Below, in pieces: positions 8,181-16,712 of a stretch of 42,367 bases of DNA (its first letter is position 1; every line of letters starts with the position of its first letter). Under the pieces are notes generated by a model, which worked only from the letters and a program-made list of their open reading frames with translations, did not search any database and was not told the DNA's origin. Source of the stretch: Gammaproteobacteria bacterium (GTDB lineage Bacteria; Pseudomonadota; Gammaproteobacteria; Pseudomonadales; Pseudohongiellaceae). The stretch spans positions 1-42,367 of the forward strand of contig JAPKAI010000017.1 of the NCBI GenBank assembly GCA_028825335.1, in the 5' to 3' direction. A program made the position numbers and the translations under genes.

Positions 8181-9491
8181 CTAGCGCTCAAAGAATGCCA
8201 GAATTAACGCTCCAGTAGACTCGACATCAGCCACCCCAGCACTCTCTCGAATGGAATGCATAGCGAAACTCGCAATCCCTATATCGACTGTTGAGATGCC
8301 CAGCAGCGCAGAGGTGATAGGGCCGATGGTGCTGCCGCATGCCATATCGGAGCGCATAACAAACGATTGATAGCTTATATTTAGGCGATTACATATCAAT
8401 TTTAATAACGCGATAGACTCGCTATTGCTCGCGTAACGTTGATTCGCATTGATCTTGATGACTGGGCCCGCATTAAGCTTAGGCGAGTGCGCCTTATCGT
8501 GCACGTCCGAGAAGTTAGGATGAACACCGTGTGCGTTGTCCACGGAGAGCAAGACAGAATTCTGTATCGCCCTATCGAAACTAGCGGCACTACATCCATC
8601 TGCTTTACCCTCTGCCTCAAGCATCCTCTGCAATACAGATTTCAGGAAAGGCCCCTCAGCCCCCGAGGCTGACATCGAGCCCACTTCTTCGTGGTCGTTG
8701 CATACTAAGACGCTGGCAGTATCATCCTTACACTCAATCAGAGAATGAAGCGCGACAAAACAGCTCAGGAGATTATCGAGGCGAGCGCTACTAATAAATT
8801 GTTTACGCAGGCCAATTAATGCTGGCGCCTGCGTATCGTAGAGTAGTAATTCGTGAGAAAGAATTGCGCTGGCATAAAGACAACCCATGTCTTTATGCAG
8901 GTACTCGAGTAAGTAATCTTCGAAGTTGAATTTCTCATCTGCATCTAGCTGCAGCAGAATAGGAGGCAACTCTTTTTGCTTGTCGATCACTCGCCCTTTG
9001 TTCGCAGTACGATCGAGATGAATCGCGAGACTAGGAATAAATGCGACGGGATCTTTTAGGTCCACGAGAATTGATGACAAGCTACCATCGTCATTCTGGT
9101 AATTTACCCTGCCTGCGATTGATAAATCTCTATCGAACCAAGGATGGAGCAATGCTCCTCCATAGACCTCGACGCCTAACTGGGCATAGCCTTGATTAGA
9201 AACATCCGCGTGAGGTTTTATTTTCAAGCAGGGACTATCGGTGTGTGCTCCAGCGATTCTAAAACCGCTATCGGGAAGGTCAGCTGCACCGGTCTTGAAT
9301 GCGATGAGGGCCGAATCATTGCGACATACATAGTAGCGCGAGTTTTTATCTAGGTTCCAGCTGTTCGATGAGTCCAGGCGCTGGAAGCCAGCTTCGTCCA
9401 ACAGCATCGCCATGTTAGCAACTGCGTGAAAAGGTGTGGGGGATTGCTGCAGGAACTGCAGCAATCCTTTTTGACGTTCAGTGCTAGCCAA
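8181..9491 (-). CDS. apeB: M18 family aminopeptidase
   Basis: A cytosolic zinc aminopeptidase of the M18 (aspartyl aminopeptidase) family, 436 residues, releasing N-terminal amino acids from peptides. Visible family motifs are GAHTDSPCLKIKP (about 101-113) with a metal-binding His-Thr-Asp, CNDHEEVGS with paired glutamates near the middle, and SDMACGSTIGPI near the C-terminus. The start is TTG: an in-frame TAG lies five codons upstream and no ATG occurs before residue 27. AGAG lies about 9 nt before it. It follows the FKBP-type gene by 36 bp and may share its transcript. The symbol follows the Pseudomonas name for this family. Confidence 0.92.
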   Translation of the reverse strand: MASTERQKGLLQFLQQSPTPFHAVANMAMLLDEAGFQRLDSSNSWNLDKNSRYYVCRNDSALIAFKTGAADLPDSGFRIAGAHTDSPCLKIKPHADVSNQGYAQLGVEVYGGALLHPWFDRDLSIAGRVNYQNDDGSLSSILVDLKDPVAFIPSLAIHLDRTANKGRVIDKQKELPPILLQLDADEKFNFEDYLLEYLHKDMGCLYASAILSHELLLYDTQAPALIGLRKQFISSARLDNLLSCFVALHSLIECKDDTASVLVCNDHEEVGSMSASGAEGPFLKSVLQRMLEAEGKADGCSAASFDRAIQNSVLLSVDNAHGVHPNFSDVHDKAHSPKLNAGPVIKINANQRYASNSESIALLKLICNRLNISYQSFVMRSDMACGSTIGPITSALLGISTVDIGIASFAMHSIRESAGVADVESTGALILAFFER

Positions 9492-9527
9492 AATATAACT
9501 CTATCTAGTTATTACTGGTGACTTAGT

Positions 9528-10229
9528 CTAACGAATTTCTATAATTTCTACGTCGAAGATCAACGCGGAATTCGGTGGAATAGCCGGCGTAGGTGATGCT
9601 TCACCATAGGCCATAGCTGCAGGTATAAATAGGCGCCACTTGTCCCCCACTGACATCAGTTGCAGTCCTTCTGTCCATCCGCTGATCACTTGGGATAAAC
9701 CGAACTGCGCTGGTTCGCCGCGATCAACCGAACTATCGAATACCGTGCCATCAATTAGCGTGCCGTGGTAGTGGGCAAGAACTGAATCTGTAGCTGAGGG
9801 TGAAGCACTACCGGCAGGGCCAGAGTCCAGCACCATGTATTGCAAACCCGACTCAAGTGTCACAACACCCTCTTGGCTCGAGTTATTCGCTAGAAATTCT
9901 ACGCTGGCGGCCGTACTTTCTGTCAAGGCTGCCTGCTGCTCCTCAACCATACGCTGTTGAAACAATTGAATGGCGGCGAACATATCTTCTTCGCTCATTT
10001 TTACTTCGCCGCCGATCGCATCGAGCATGCCTGCCATAAAGGTATCAAGTTCTACGCTTTCCAAAAGCCCTTGGGACTGGAGGTTCTGCCCGATGTTGAC
10101 GCCGAGAGAGTAAGCGATCTGCGCATCTTCACTTTCCAGATCTGTATCACTCTGGGCAAATAACTGAGCACTCAGTAAAGCAACGAAAATAGTTACGAGG
10201 GCCCGACTCTTGCGTGTACTTATGTTCAT
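9528..10229 (-). CDS. FKBP-type peptidyl-prolyl isomerase, periplasmic (FkpA/Mip-like)
   Basis: A periplasmic prolyl isomerase and chaperone of the FkpA/Mip group, 233 residues. I chose the ATG at 10229 because AAGGAA precedes it by about 8 nt and it gives a clean signal peptide (MNISTRKSRALVTIFVALL, cleaved after LFAQ). An upstream start at 10292 would put 21 unlikely residues before this. Residues about 30-115 form the helical dimerisation domain (YSLGVNIGQNLQSQG). The C-terminal FKBP domain shows VLAHYHGTLIDGTVFDSS, GEPAQFGLSQVISGWTEGL and IPPNSALIFDVEI, all active-site segments. It lies just upstream of apeB on the same strand. Confidence 0.92.
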   Translation of the reverse strand: MNISTRKSRALVTIFVALLSAQLFAQSDTDLESEDAQIAYSLGVNIGQNLQSQGLLESVELDTFMAGMLDAIGGEVKMSEEDMFAAIQLFQQRMVEEQQAALTESTAASVEFLANNSSQEGVVTLESGLQYMVLDSGPAGSASPSATDSVLAHYHGTLIDGTVFDSSVDRGEPAQFGLSQVISGWTEGLQLMSVGDKWRLFIPAAMAYGEASPTPAIPPNSALIFDVEIIEIR

Positions 10230-10408
10230 GCTAAATTCCTTAGATTCATTGGACAATTGCCAGGATAAGAGTTTCAATCCCGTCAGCGACAAAACTTTCG
10301 CATACTAACTGGGATGCCTAGTAAATACCAGCCTGTCGCCGGTAAAACGAATCACTGACAGGCCGTATCCACCCCTATTTTCTCACTATATCCGAAGCTT
10401 CGCCAAAT

Positions 10409-10951
10409 ATGAAAAACTGTCTCAAGCCGAGTGTGAACACACTACCCAGAGCATCCAAATTGGTAGCGCCAGCACTGCTGGTTTTAATTTCAGCCTGCTC
10501 GCAGAATTATACTGTTTCGGTAAACAATCAGGCAGTCTTCGACCCTACAGGGCGACTTTTCAATGGCGACCTCGCCGATCCTGACCTTCAAGGCTGTGTG
10601 AATATCGCGATGCAGCAACAGAACATGCAAAATGCAGAATTGCTGCGCGTATTGTCCTGTGGCAGCTCAGAGGTAGAGACGGTGGAAGCTATCGAGCAGC
10701 TGGCTAAATTGCGCTTTCTAGACCTGAGTAACAACTTCATACGGGACTTAGCTCCCCTGCAGGACTTACGATTACTCGGAGGGCTGAATCTTATGAACAA
10801 TGAGATTACCGATATCGGGCCTCTACTCAACATGACAAACCTAGCATCAGTCAATTTAGTCGGTAACAACGACATACCATGCCAACAACTTCTTGCCTTG
10901 GAAGGCAGGCTGGGAAGCAATCTCAGCCGACCAGATCGCTGTCGAAACTAA
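10409..10951 (+). CDS. Small leucine-rich-repeat lipoprotein, function unknown
   Basis: A 180-residue protein with a lipoprotein signal peptide: hydrophobic stretch LVAPALLVLISAC with lipobox LISAC and the acylated Cys at 30. Residues about 80-160 hold three to four leucine-rich repeats of the LxxLxxLxLxxNxIxDxxPL type, such as LRFLDLSNNFIRDLAPL and LGGLNLMNNEITDIGPL. These resemble the internalin repeat pattern. Several cysteines follow (near 62, 84, 158, 177) and could form disulfides. The likely site is the periplasmic face of a membrane. I do not recognise a named family. It is a single plus-strand gene between minus-strand neighbours, and its stop is 4 bp from that of miaE. A protein-binding role is inference from the repeat type only. 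Confidence 0.85.
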   Translation: MKNCLKPSVNTLPRASKLVAPALLVLISACSQNYTVSVNNQAVFDPTGRLFNGDLADPDLQGCVNIAMQQQNMQNAELLRVLSCGSSEVETVEAIEQLAKLRFLDLSNNFIRDLAPLQDLRLLGGLNLMNNEITDIGPLLNMTNLASVNLVGNNDIPCQQLLALEGRLGSNLSRPDRCRN

Positions 10952-10955
10952 CAGA

Positions 10956-11552
10956 TCAGCGAGGCGGGCCACTATGAAATCGGAATTCCGCGTCCGGCTC
11001 AGAAACTAGACGGCTTTCTTCAGCGGCAACTTGCTCGAGCTTTGGCCCTATATCCTTATCGGAATACTCCCTCGCTAGAGCCAGATAATCCTTGAAATGT
11101 CGCGCTTCCGATTTAAGGAGGCTGCGGTAGAACTTTTGCAGCTCGCTCTCCAGAAGCGGTGCCAATTTCGCAAAACGCTCGCAGGAGCGCGCCTCAATAA
11201 ACGCGCCTACAATAAGTGTGTCGATAAGTTGCTGCCTTTCTTCCTTGGCGATCAGCTCGCGCAGGCCTGCCGCGTAGCGCGAAGGACTTAGCCTCACGTA
11301 TTCGATGCCTCTAGCCTGCATTATTTCGACGACCTGCTGAAAGTGCAGCAACTCCTCGCGGGCCAACTGCGACATCTTCTTCAGCAGATCCGGCTTATTT
11401 GTATGCCGGTACATAAGATTCATCGCTGTGGCTGCCGCTTTCTTCTCGCAGTTAGCGTGATCAATGAGCAAGATATCCTGATGTACAAGCGCCTCTTGGA
11501 GCCAGGCATCCGGGGTAGGAAGGGTAAGAAAATTTGTTATTTCAGTGAGCAT
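10956..11552 (-). CDS. miaE: tRNA-(ms2io6A37) hydroxylase MiaE
   Basis: MiaE is a nonheme di-iron monooxygenase that hydroxylates the isopentenyl group of ms2i6A at position 37 of tRNAs reading UNN codons. The 198-residue protein is a ferritin-like helical bundle. Iron ligands are visible as DHANCEKKAAATA (Glu36 region), REELLHFQQV (Glu and His near 67-71), FIEARSCERF (about 120) and SEARHFKDYL (about 150). Length is that of the family. It lies 44 bp downstream of rmuC on the same strand. MiaA and MiaB, which make its substrate, are not in this window. Confidence 0.93.
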   Translation of the reverse strand: MLTEITNFLTLPTPDAWLQEALVHQDILLIDHANCEKKAAATAMNLMYRHTNKPDLLKKMSQLAREELLHFQQVVEIMQARGIEYVRLSPSRYAAGLRELIAKEERQQLIDTLIVGAFIEARSCERFAKLAPLLESELQKFYRSLLKSEARHFKDYLALAREYSDKDIGPKLEQVAAEESRLVSEPDAEFRFHSGPPR

Positions 11553-11596
11553 ATGAATTGAGGCGTGTATGACTTTGCGAGGCCATTTACAAAATA

Positions 11597-12988
11597 TTAG
11601 TGGCGAGTCTTATCCGACAACTCTTTCTTTCTATTATCAGCTGCCGCCTCTAATTCTTTGTTAGGCGCATCTTCTTCGATGTCCGTTGCTAGCGCTTCAT
11701 GCTCAAGCTTCTTAGAAGTCTTCGCACCAAGGGCTTTAAGATCCTCTACACGTCGAATTAGATTTCCTGTACCGGATTGAAGTTTGTTGTGTGCCTTGTC
11801 ATAACTCTTCTTGCTCGAATCGATTCTCGCACCAACATCTTCGAGGTCAGTGATAAAGTTTACGAACTTGTCATACAACGCACCGGCCTTTTCAGCGATC
11901 TCTACTGCATTCCGGTTCTGCTGATCTAGGCGCCAAAGATTCTGCGCCAGTTTCAATGTCGTTAGCAACATTGTCGGGCTAACGAAGACGATGTTCTTCT
12001 CAAATGCATACTGAGATAAACCCGGGTCGTTCTGAATCGCGACTGAGTAAGCGGCATCAATTGGCATGAACAAGAGCACATAATCTAGAGTACTTATACC
12101 CGCAAGATTCTGATAGTCCTTGCCCGACAGTCCTTTAACATGACTGCGCACGGACTGCACATGCTGCTTCAGAAACCCAGCCTTCTCATCTGCATCGTCT
12201 GCGGAGCAGTAAGCATCCCAGGCCTTCAGTGACACCTTGGAGTCTATAATGATATCCCGTGACTCCGGCAGGTGAACGACGACGTCGGGCTGAAACTTGC
12301 CGCCCTCTGTCGATTGCAAACTCACCTGCACTTCGTATTCCCTACCCTTAACTAGGCCGGAATTCTCCAGCAGGGTCTCAAGGATCATCTCGCCCCAGTT
12401 CCCCTGTGCCTTATTGTCACCCTTCAATGCGTTGGTCAAATTGACCGCGTCTTCACTGATCTGCGTATTCATCTCTTGTAGCTGCTTTATTTCTTTCGCA
12501 AGCGAGAACCGCTCTTTAGATTCTTTGTCGTAAGTGTCTTCTACACGTTTTTCGAACTGACGAATCTTATCCTGCAGTGGATTTAAAACAGTGGAGAGGC
12601 TTTCTTTGTTGTTGTCGACTAGCTTCTTGCTCTTGTCGTCGAATATTTTGTTAGCGATATTTTCAAAAGCCTCGCCCATCTGCTCTTTCGACTCACTTAG
12701 AAATGAGAGATCCTTGGTGTGCTGGCTTTTCTCCATCTCCAAACTAGTCTCGAGCTTAGCCTTGTGTTCGCGAAGTGACTGCAGATCGATCCTAAGAGCA
12801 GCACTTTGATTCTCTGAATTATGCAGAGACTGTATTACGTTGCCTAACTCAGCTTCTTTGGCAAGTAGCTTTTCTCGAGACGACAGTTCCACCAACTTCA
12901 GCTGCTGTGACAGACGCAATGCCCAAACGAGGAGGCCTACCAATATGACAGTTAGAACACAGAGGACGATAATAACTGGGGAGTTCAT
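11597..12988 (-). CDS. rmuC: DNA recombination protein RmuC
   Basis: RmuC limits inversions and rearrangements at short inverted repeats, and carries a PD-(D/E)XK-like nuclease core. From ATG 12988 the protein is 463 residues: an N-terminal membrane segment (VIIVLCVLTVILVGLLVWAL), a coiled coil (about 25-170), then the core with GNWGEMILETLLENSGL, FQPDVVVHLPESRDIIIDSK and YVLLFMPIDAA. A start at 13048 would lie inside the bamC terminator hairpin and add 20 residues before the membrane segment, so I reject it. The C-terminal tail is charged and probably disordered. It is followed by miaE. Confidence 0.93.
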   Translation of the reverse strand: MNSPVIIVLCVLTVILVGLLVWALRLSQQLKLVELSSREKLLAKEAELGNVIQSLHNSENQSAALRIDLQSLREHKAKLETSLEMEKSQHTKDLSFLSESKEQMGEAFENIANKIFDDKSKKLVDNNKESLSTVLNPLQDKIRQFEKRVEDTYDKESKERFSLAKEIKQLQEMNTQISEDAVNLTNALKGDNKAQGNWGEMILETLLENSGLVKGREYEVQVSLQSTEGGKFQPDVVVHLPESRDIIIDSKVSLKAWDAYCSADDADEKAGFLKQHVQSVRSHVKGLSGKDYQNLAGISTLDYVLLFMPIDAAYSVAIQNDPGLSQYAFEKNIVFVSPTMLLTTLKLAQNLWRLDQQNRNAVEIAEKAGALYDKFVNFITDLEDVGARIDSSKKSYDKAHNKLQSGTGNLIRRVEDLKALGAKTSKKLEHEALATDIEEDAPNKELEAAADNRKKELSDKTRH

Positions 12989-13046
12989 AATTCTCACATT
13001 AAAGTGGCCAGCGTATACCACGGCGAAACGAAAGTTACGGCGAGAC

Positions 13047-13082
13047 AAAAAGCAGCGACAAAAAAAATATCTGTATCGCCGC
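13047..13082 (-). terminator. Rho-independent terminator after bamC
   Basis: On the minus strand, starting 1 nt past the bamC stop, GCGGCGA (13076-13082) pairs with TCGCTGC (13052-13058), 7 bp with one G-T pair, across a T-rich loop. TTTTT follows at 13047-13051. The place and form fit an intrinsic terminator for the dapA-bamC transcript. The long loop (17 nt) is unusual. Confidence 0.6.
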
Positions 13083-13083
13083 T

Positions 13084-14166
13084 TTAGTTCAAATTATTAT
13101 TGATGGCAAGCAATAATTCGACGGCAAGCTCAGGTAGATCGTCGGCTGATTCCAATGGTTCGGCTATTACAGTAACAACGCCGTCCTCGTCTACGAGTCG
13201 GACACTGAAGTCTTGCGCTACAGCAACAGCCTCTCCACCGCCGCGGCCAAACAGCCGTCCAATGAATCCGGGCCCTTCTTCCTCGCTGATGCCAGAGAAG
13301 CGTACATTGAGAAAGGCCATGTCACGGTCGTTCTCCAGAATAGTCACTCCTGCTTCGTCTAGTGCTGAGCGGACCAACACCCACGCGCGTCTATAACTGA
13401 TGCGAAGCTCCAATACCTGCTGGCCCTGCCCGTCCTCGACGATATTTGCCTTTCTTTCAGCTTCGATACTACCCGCAAGAAGACTGGCCGATGAAGCCTG
13501 ATAAACATCGTTCCTATCGGCTAAATATTGTGAAAGGCTATCCAAAATTTGGCGCTCGCGATCTTCCGATATCGAAGCCTCCGGCCAGGTTGTCACTAAC
13601 GGAGCCGGCTCACTCCTCGGACTTTCTACATGAATCACATAGATCTCCGAATAACCGGAATGTAGACCGGGCTCTATGGTTACGCGATATTTATGCCGCT
13701 TATCCAAATTACTATCAACTTCCAGCCAAGAAGTTTCCATGATGCCCGCGCCGGGGTCCTCGTAATCTAAAATCACCTCCAATTGTGTCCAGTAATCTCG
13801 CACCAGTGGCCATACTTGCCCCGGCGTAGCATCCAAGACTATCCAGCTAATATCGGTCAAATTTTGTATGATCACACCTTCCCGGCGATTTGTCTCAATA
13901 GGCTTGGGTAGAGGAATCCCGTCGAAGGGCAGAGCAGAAATGGAGAACTGCGCCGGAATGACATAGAGCTCATCCAGCGTATAGCTATCTAGCTCATCAG
14001 GAACCGCCATCAGCGGCAATATAGGTGCCTCCCTATAATCGTCCGCACGATCACGAAAAGGCCCGTTCTCACCAGCTAGGTAATTACACCCGGTAAGCGA
14101 TATCCCGAGCATTAGGATTAATAGGGGTTTAGACATACAACTCTGATCCTGTATTACGGTATTCAT
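13084..14166 (-). CDS. bamC: Outer membrane assembly lipoprotein BamC (NlpB)
   Basis: BamC is an accessory lipoprotein of the BAM complex that inserts beta-barrel proteins into the outer membrane. The predicted protein is 360 residues with lipobox LTGC near residue 27 and the two helix-grip domains of the family, separated by a linker near 200. WIVLDATPGQVWPLVRDYW fits the first domain. Two starts are possible: ATG 14166, or ATG 14136 (MSKPLLILMLGISLTGC), which gives a shorter, more typical signal peptide with AGGA at better spacing. It lies 21 bp after dapA. The dapA-bamC pair is conserved in E. coli and Pseudomonas. A terminator follows at once. Confidence 0.9.
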   Translation of the reverse strand: MNTVIQDQSCMSKPLLILMLGISLTGCNYLAGENGPFRDRADDYREAPILPLMAVPDELDSYTLDELYVIPAQFSISALPFDGIPLPKPIETNRREGVIIQNLTDISWIVLDATPGQVWPLVRDYWTQLEVILDYEDPGAGIMETSWLEVDSNLDKRHKYRVTIEPGLHSGYSEIYVIHVESPRSEPAPLVTTWPEASISEDRERQILDSLSQYLADRNDVYQASSASLLAGSIEAERKANIVEDGQGQQVLELRISYRRAWVLVRSALDEAGVTILENDRDMAFLNVRFSGISEEEGPGFIGRLFGRGGGEAVAVAQDFSVRLVDEDGVVTVIAEPLESADDLPELAVELLLAINNNLN

Positions 14167-14187
14167 AACTATAACTGATCCTGCACA

Positions 14188-15075
14188 TTACGCATCAATG
14201 CCTGCCTGCGCGAGAGCTTCCCGAACTTTGACGTGATATTGCTCATCAAGTTCCACTAGTGGCAATCTTATTGCGCTGCCTATCTTGCCCATTGCTTGCA
14301 GAGCCCACTTCACTGGGACTGGGTTCGCCTCCAAAAATAGATCCTGATGCAATAATTCTAACTTCTTATCTGCAGCGCTCGCTGCCGACTCATTGCCTGC
14401 CAAGGCTTCAGCACACATCTGTGACATCAATTGAGGCGCCACATTCGCCGTAACGGATATAGTCCCATCGGCTCCAGCCAATATCAGGGGCAGACTAAGC
14501 GCATCTTCTCCACTAAAGATGGAAAGCTGCTCACCACAGTGTTCGATCAACTCCAATCCTCGCGCCAGGTCACCGCTGGCGTCTTTGATAGCCACTATGC
14601 TCTCAAGTTCGGCGAGTCGTTTAACCGTGGCCAACTGTAAATCGCAGGCGGTGCGTCCCGGTACATTGTAGAGAATTTGCGGAATGTCCACGCCTTGCGC
14701 TATGAGCTTAAAGTGCTGATACAAGCCTTCCTGCGAAGGCCTATTGTAATAAGGCGTAACTAGTAGCGCTGCATCTGCGCCATTCTTCTTTGCCGACTCA
14801 GTGAAATAGAGCGCTTCCGCCGTGTTATTCGATCCGGTGCCAGCTATTACAGGAATCCTTCCATTGACCTCTGTTACGCAATGAGCGACCAGATCGCAGT
14901 GTTCATCGGTACTGAGGGTGGCAGACTCGCCAGTAGTGCCAACTATAACTACCGCATTGGTACCCGAGGCAATATGCCATTCGAGTAGTGTATTCAGGCC
15001 AATCATATCCAGCGATCCATCGGGCTGCATCGGCGTAACTATGGCAACAATACTGCCGCGTATTTGATCAAGCAT
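14188..15075 (-). CDS. dapA: 4-hydroxy-tetrahydrodipicolinate synthase
   Basis: DapA condenses pyruvate with aspartate semialdehyde, the first step committed to lysine and meso-diaminopimelate. The 295-residue TIM-barrel protein shows GTTGESATL (46-54) with the catalytic threonines, YNVPGRTA with Tyr136, and VAIKDASGDL with the Schiff-base Lys164. Arg141 in the same YNVPGR motif binds the substrate carboxylate. Length matches the family. It heads the dapA-bamC pair. The 76-bp gap from the upstream permease gene shows no clear promoter boxes. Confidence 0.97.
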   Translation of the reverse strand: MLDQIRGSIVAIVTPMQPDGSLDMIGLNTLLEWHIASGTNAVVIVGTTGESATLSTDEHCDLVAHCVTEVNGRIPVIAGTGSNNTAEALYFTESAKKNGADAALLVTPYYNRPSQEGLYQHFKLIAQGVDIPQILYNVPGRTACDLQLATVKRLAELESIVAIKDASGDLARGLELIEHCGEQLSIFSGEDALSLPLILAGADGTISVTANVAPQLMSQMCAEALAGNESAASAADKKLELLHQDLFLEANPVPVKWALQAMGKIGSAIRLPLVELDEQYHVKVREALAQAGIDA

Positions 15076-15151
15076 GGTAATACCAGTAGAAAATTGAAGC
15101 TGCGAATTTTAGCACAGTGAAAGGATATCAACCAAAGGAGTCACGGCGCCG

Positions 15152-16243
15152 CTATGCAGCACCGCCTTCTTTCGCTTCGGGCTCTGCTCCCGGCTGCACC
15201 TTATTCGGCCAGGCATTGATGATCGCCTTGACTAGAGTCGCGAGTGGTATAGCAAAAAACACACCTGCCAGCCCCCAAATCCCTCCAAAAATAAGGACGG
15301 CAGCAATAATCGCAACCGGATGCAGGTTAACCGCCTCGGAGAAAATGACTGGCACTAACACATTGCCATCGACCAACTGCAGCAAACCATAGGCCACGAG
15401 AGCCGTATAGAATTCGCTGCCAATTCCCCACTGCACATAGGCAACTGCAGCGACTGGGATATAGACTACTGTCGCCCCGATATATGGAACGATAACCGAA
15501 AGCCCAACTAGCACCGAAAGCAGCAAGGCATAGTTAATGCCCAGTATGACGAACATGAGATAGCTAACACTGCCGACAATAAAAATTTCGAGGACCTTGC
15601 CACGAATATAATTTGAAATCTGCTGATCCATCTCCAGCCAGATTCGATTCATCAAGGGACGATTACGCGGCAGAAAATTACCCGCCCAGTTGATTAGGTC
15701 TGACTTATCTTTCATGACGAAATAGACAAGTATAGGAACTAAGACAATAAACACGACCCAAGAAATGATGCTGGGGATACTCGCCAATGAATATTCCAGC
15801 ACTGATTGGCCATAGCCTCCCAGTTCACCCTGTACACCGTTGATAAACTCACGAATCTGCTGCTCGGAAACCAGATTCGGGTAGTTTTCGGGCAGCAATA
15901 ACAGGGATGCCTGCCACTGGCTAATTAGGCTGGGTAACTCGTTCATCAATCGCCGCAGCTGATTCCAGGCAGATGGAAGAAGAAACAGCAACATCGACAG
16001 GAATACGCCAATAAACACAGTATAGACGAGGATAAAGGCTATCCTCGATGAGAGGCCCCGGCGCAGCAGAATCTCGACTAGGCCCTGCATGAGGTAGGCG
16101 ATAATGATTGCCGTAATCAGCGGCGCCAGAACACCACCGAATAGCAGTAGAACCCCGAGGCCAATCGTCAGCAGCAGCATAAGGATGATAGATTCTTCGT
16201 CGTGAAAATAACGATCGAGAAAATCGTTAACTAACTTCTTCAT
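15152..16243 (-). CDS. AI-2E family transporter (PerM-like permease)
   Basis: A 363-residue integral membrane protein of the AI-2E/PerM/TqsA family. About eight hydrophobic segments are visible: two near the N-terminus (IILMLLLTIGLGVLLLFGGV and the next), one near 70-90, one near 155-175, and four in the C-terminal half. The C-terminal half includes LLSVLVGLSVIVPYIGATVVY, a family signature with the conserved PxxG, and LVDGNVLVPVIFSEAV. Members have been linked to quorum-signal export or Na+/H+ exchange, and the substrate here cannot be told. The C-terminus is a short charged tail. It lies on the same strand as tusA and dapA. Confidence 0.88.
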   Translation of the reverse strand: MKKLVNDFLDRYFHDEESIILMLLLTIGLGVLLLFGGVLAPLITAIIIAYLMQGLVEILLRRGLSSRIAFILVYTVFIGVFLSMLLFLLPSAWNQLRRLMNELPSLISQWQASLLLLPENYPNLVSEQQIREFINGVQGELGGYGQSVLEYSLASIPSIISWVVFIVLVPILVYFVMKDKSDLINWAGNFLPRNRPLMNRIWLEMDQQISNYIRGKVLEIFIVGSVSYLMFVILGINYALLLSVLVGLSVIVPYIGATVVYIPVAAVAYVQWGIGSEFYTALVAYGLLQLVDGNVLVPVIFSEAVNLHPVAIIAAVLIFGGIWGLAGVFFAIPLATLVKAIINAWPNKVQPGAEPEAKEGGAA

Positions 16244-16264
16244 GTCCTGATATCTCCAGTAGGC

Positions 16265-16277
16265 CCGGGAGCCTCTG
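16265..16277. repeat. 13-bp direct repeat, copy 1 (downstream side of tusA)
   Basis: CCGGGAGCCTCTG, identical to 16700-16712 on the far side of tusA. A TGATATC lies a few bases before each copy. It may be chance or part of a small repeat family; see the palindromic element at 16711. Confidence 0.5.
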
Positions 16278-16417
16278 ATTAAGTTTATAGCCGTTCTTAT
16301 TAAAGACGGGCCGCGCGCTGCTATTAGGCGTCGTGCGCAGATAATAGTTGTTCCATTGGCAAGCGCTACGCGCCAGGCCGGACGCTAAGGGGCACAGCCA
16401 GAGTGGACAGATATTCC

Positions 16418-16651
16418 CTAGCCCTTCTTAATCCAGTAAAAATAGGCGCTATCGTCTTTCTGAAAGTCCAGAATTTGGTGATCAGTTTGATCGACAAACA
16501 TATGGAAATCCTTCTCCGAGCTCGGGTCGGTGGCGACCACCTTCAGAACCTGAGTGGAATCCATGCTATTCAGAGCCAGTTTTGCCTTCAACAGCGGCAT
16601 TGGGCACTGTAGGCCACTAAGATCTATCTCTATATCGGCGTTTATCTCCAT
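16418..16651 (-). CDS. TusA/SirA family sulfur carrier
   Basis: A 77-residue protein of the TusA family. IDLSGLQCPMPLLKAKLAL (9-27) holds the invariant Cys16 in the CPxP motif, which carries a persulfide. The family relays sulfur, for example to 2-thiolation of U34 in the tRNAs that MnmC also modifies. Other members serve molybdenum cofactor or sulfur oxidation. Which role applies here cannot be decided from sequence alone. In Pseudomonas a similar gene sits by the M48 protease and nadA, as here. It is read away from the M48 protease gene across a 390-bp gap holding a large palindromic element. Confidence 0.88.
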   Translation of the reverse strand: MEINADIEIDLSGLQCPMPLLKAKLALNSMDSTQVLKVVATDPSSEKDFHMFVDQTDHQILDFQKDDSAYFYWIKKG

Positions 16652-16699
16652 CGCTGCATTTTATCAAGCTATGTGGGCTAAACACCATGAATGATATCG

Positions 16700-16712
16700 C
16701 CGGGAGCCTCTG
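16700..16712. repeat. 13-bp direct repeat, copy 2 (upstream side of tusA)
   Basis: CCGGGAGCCTCTG, identical to 16265-16277. It ends at the left edge of the palindromic element, and a related CCGGGAGTCTG lies on the minus strand inside that element's right arm (about 16925-16935). Confidence 0.5.
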
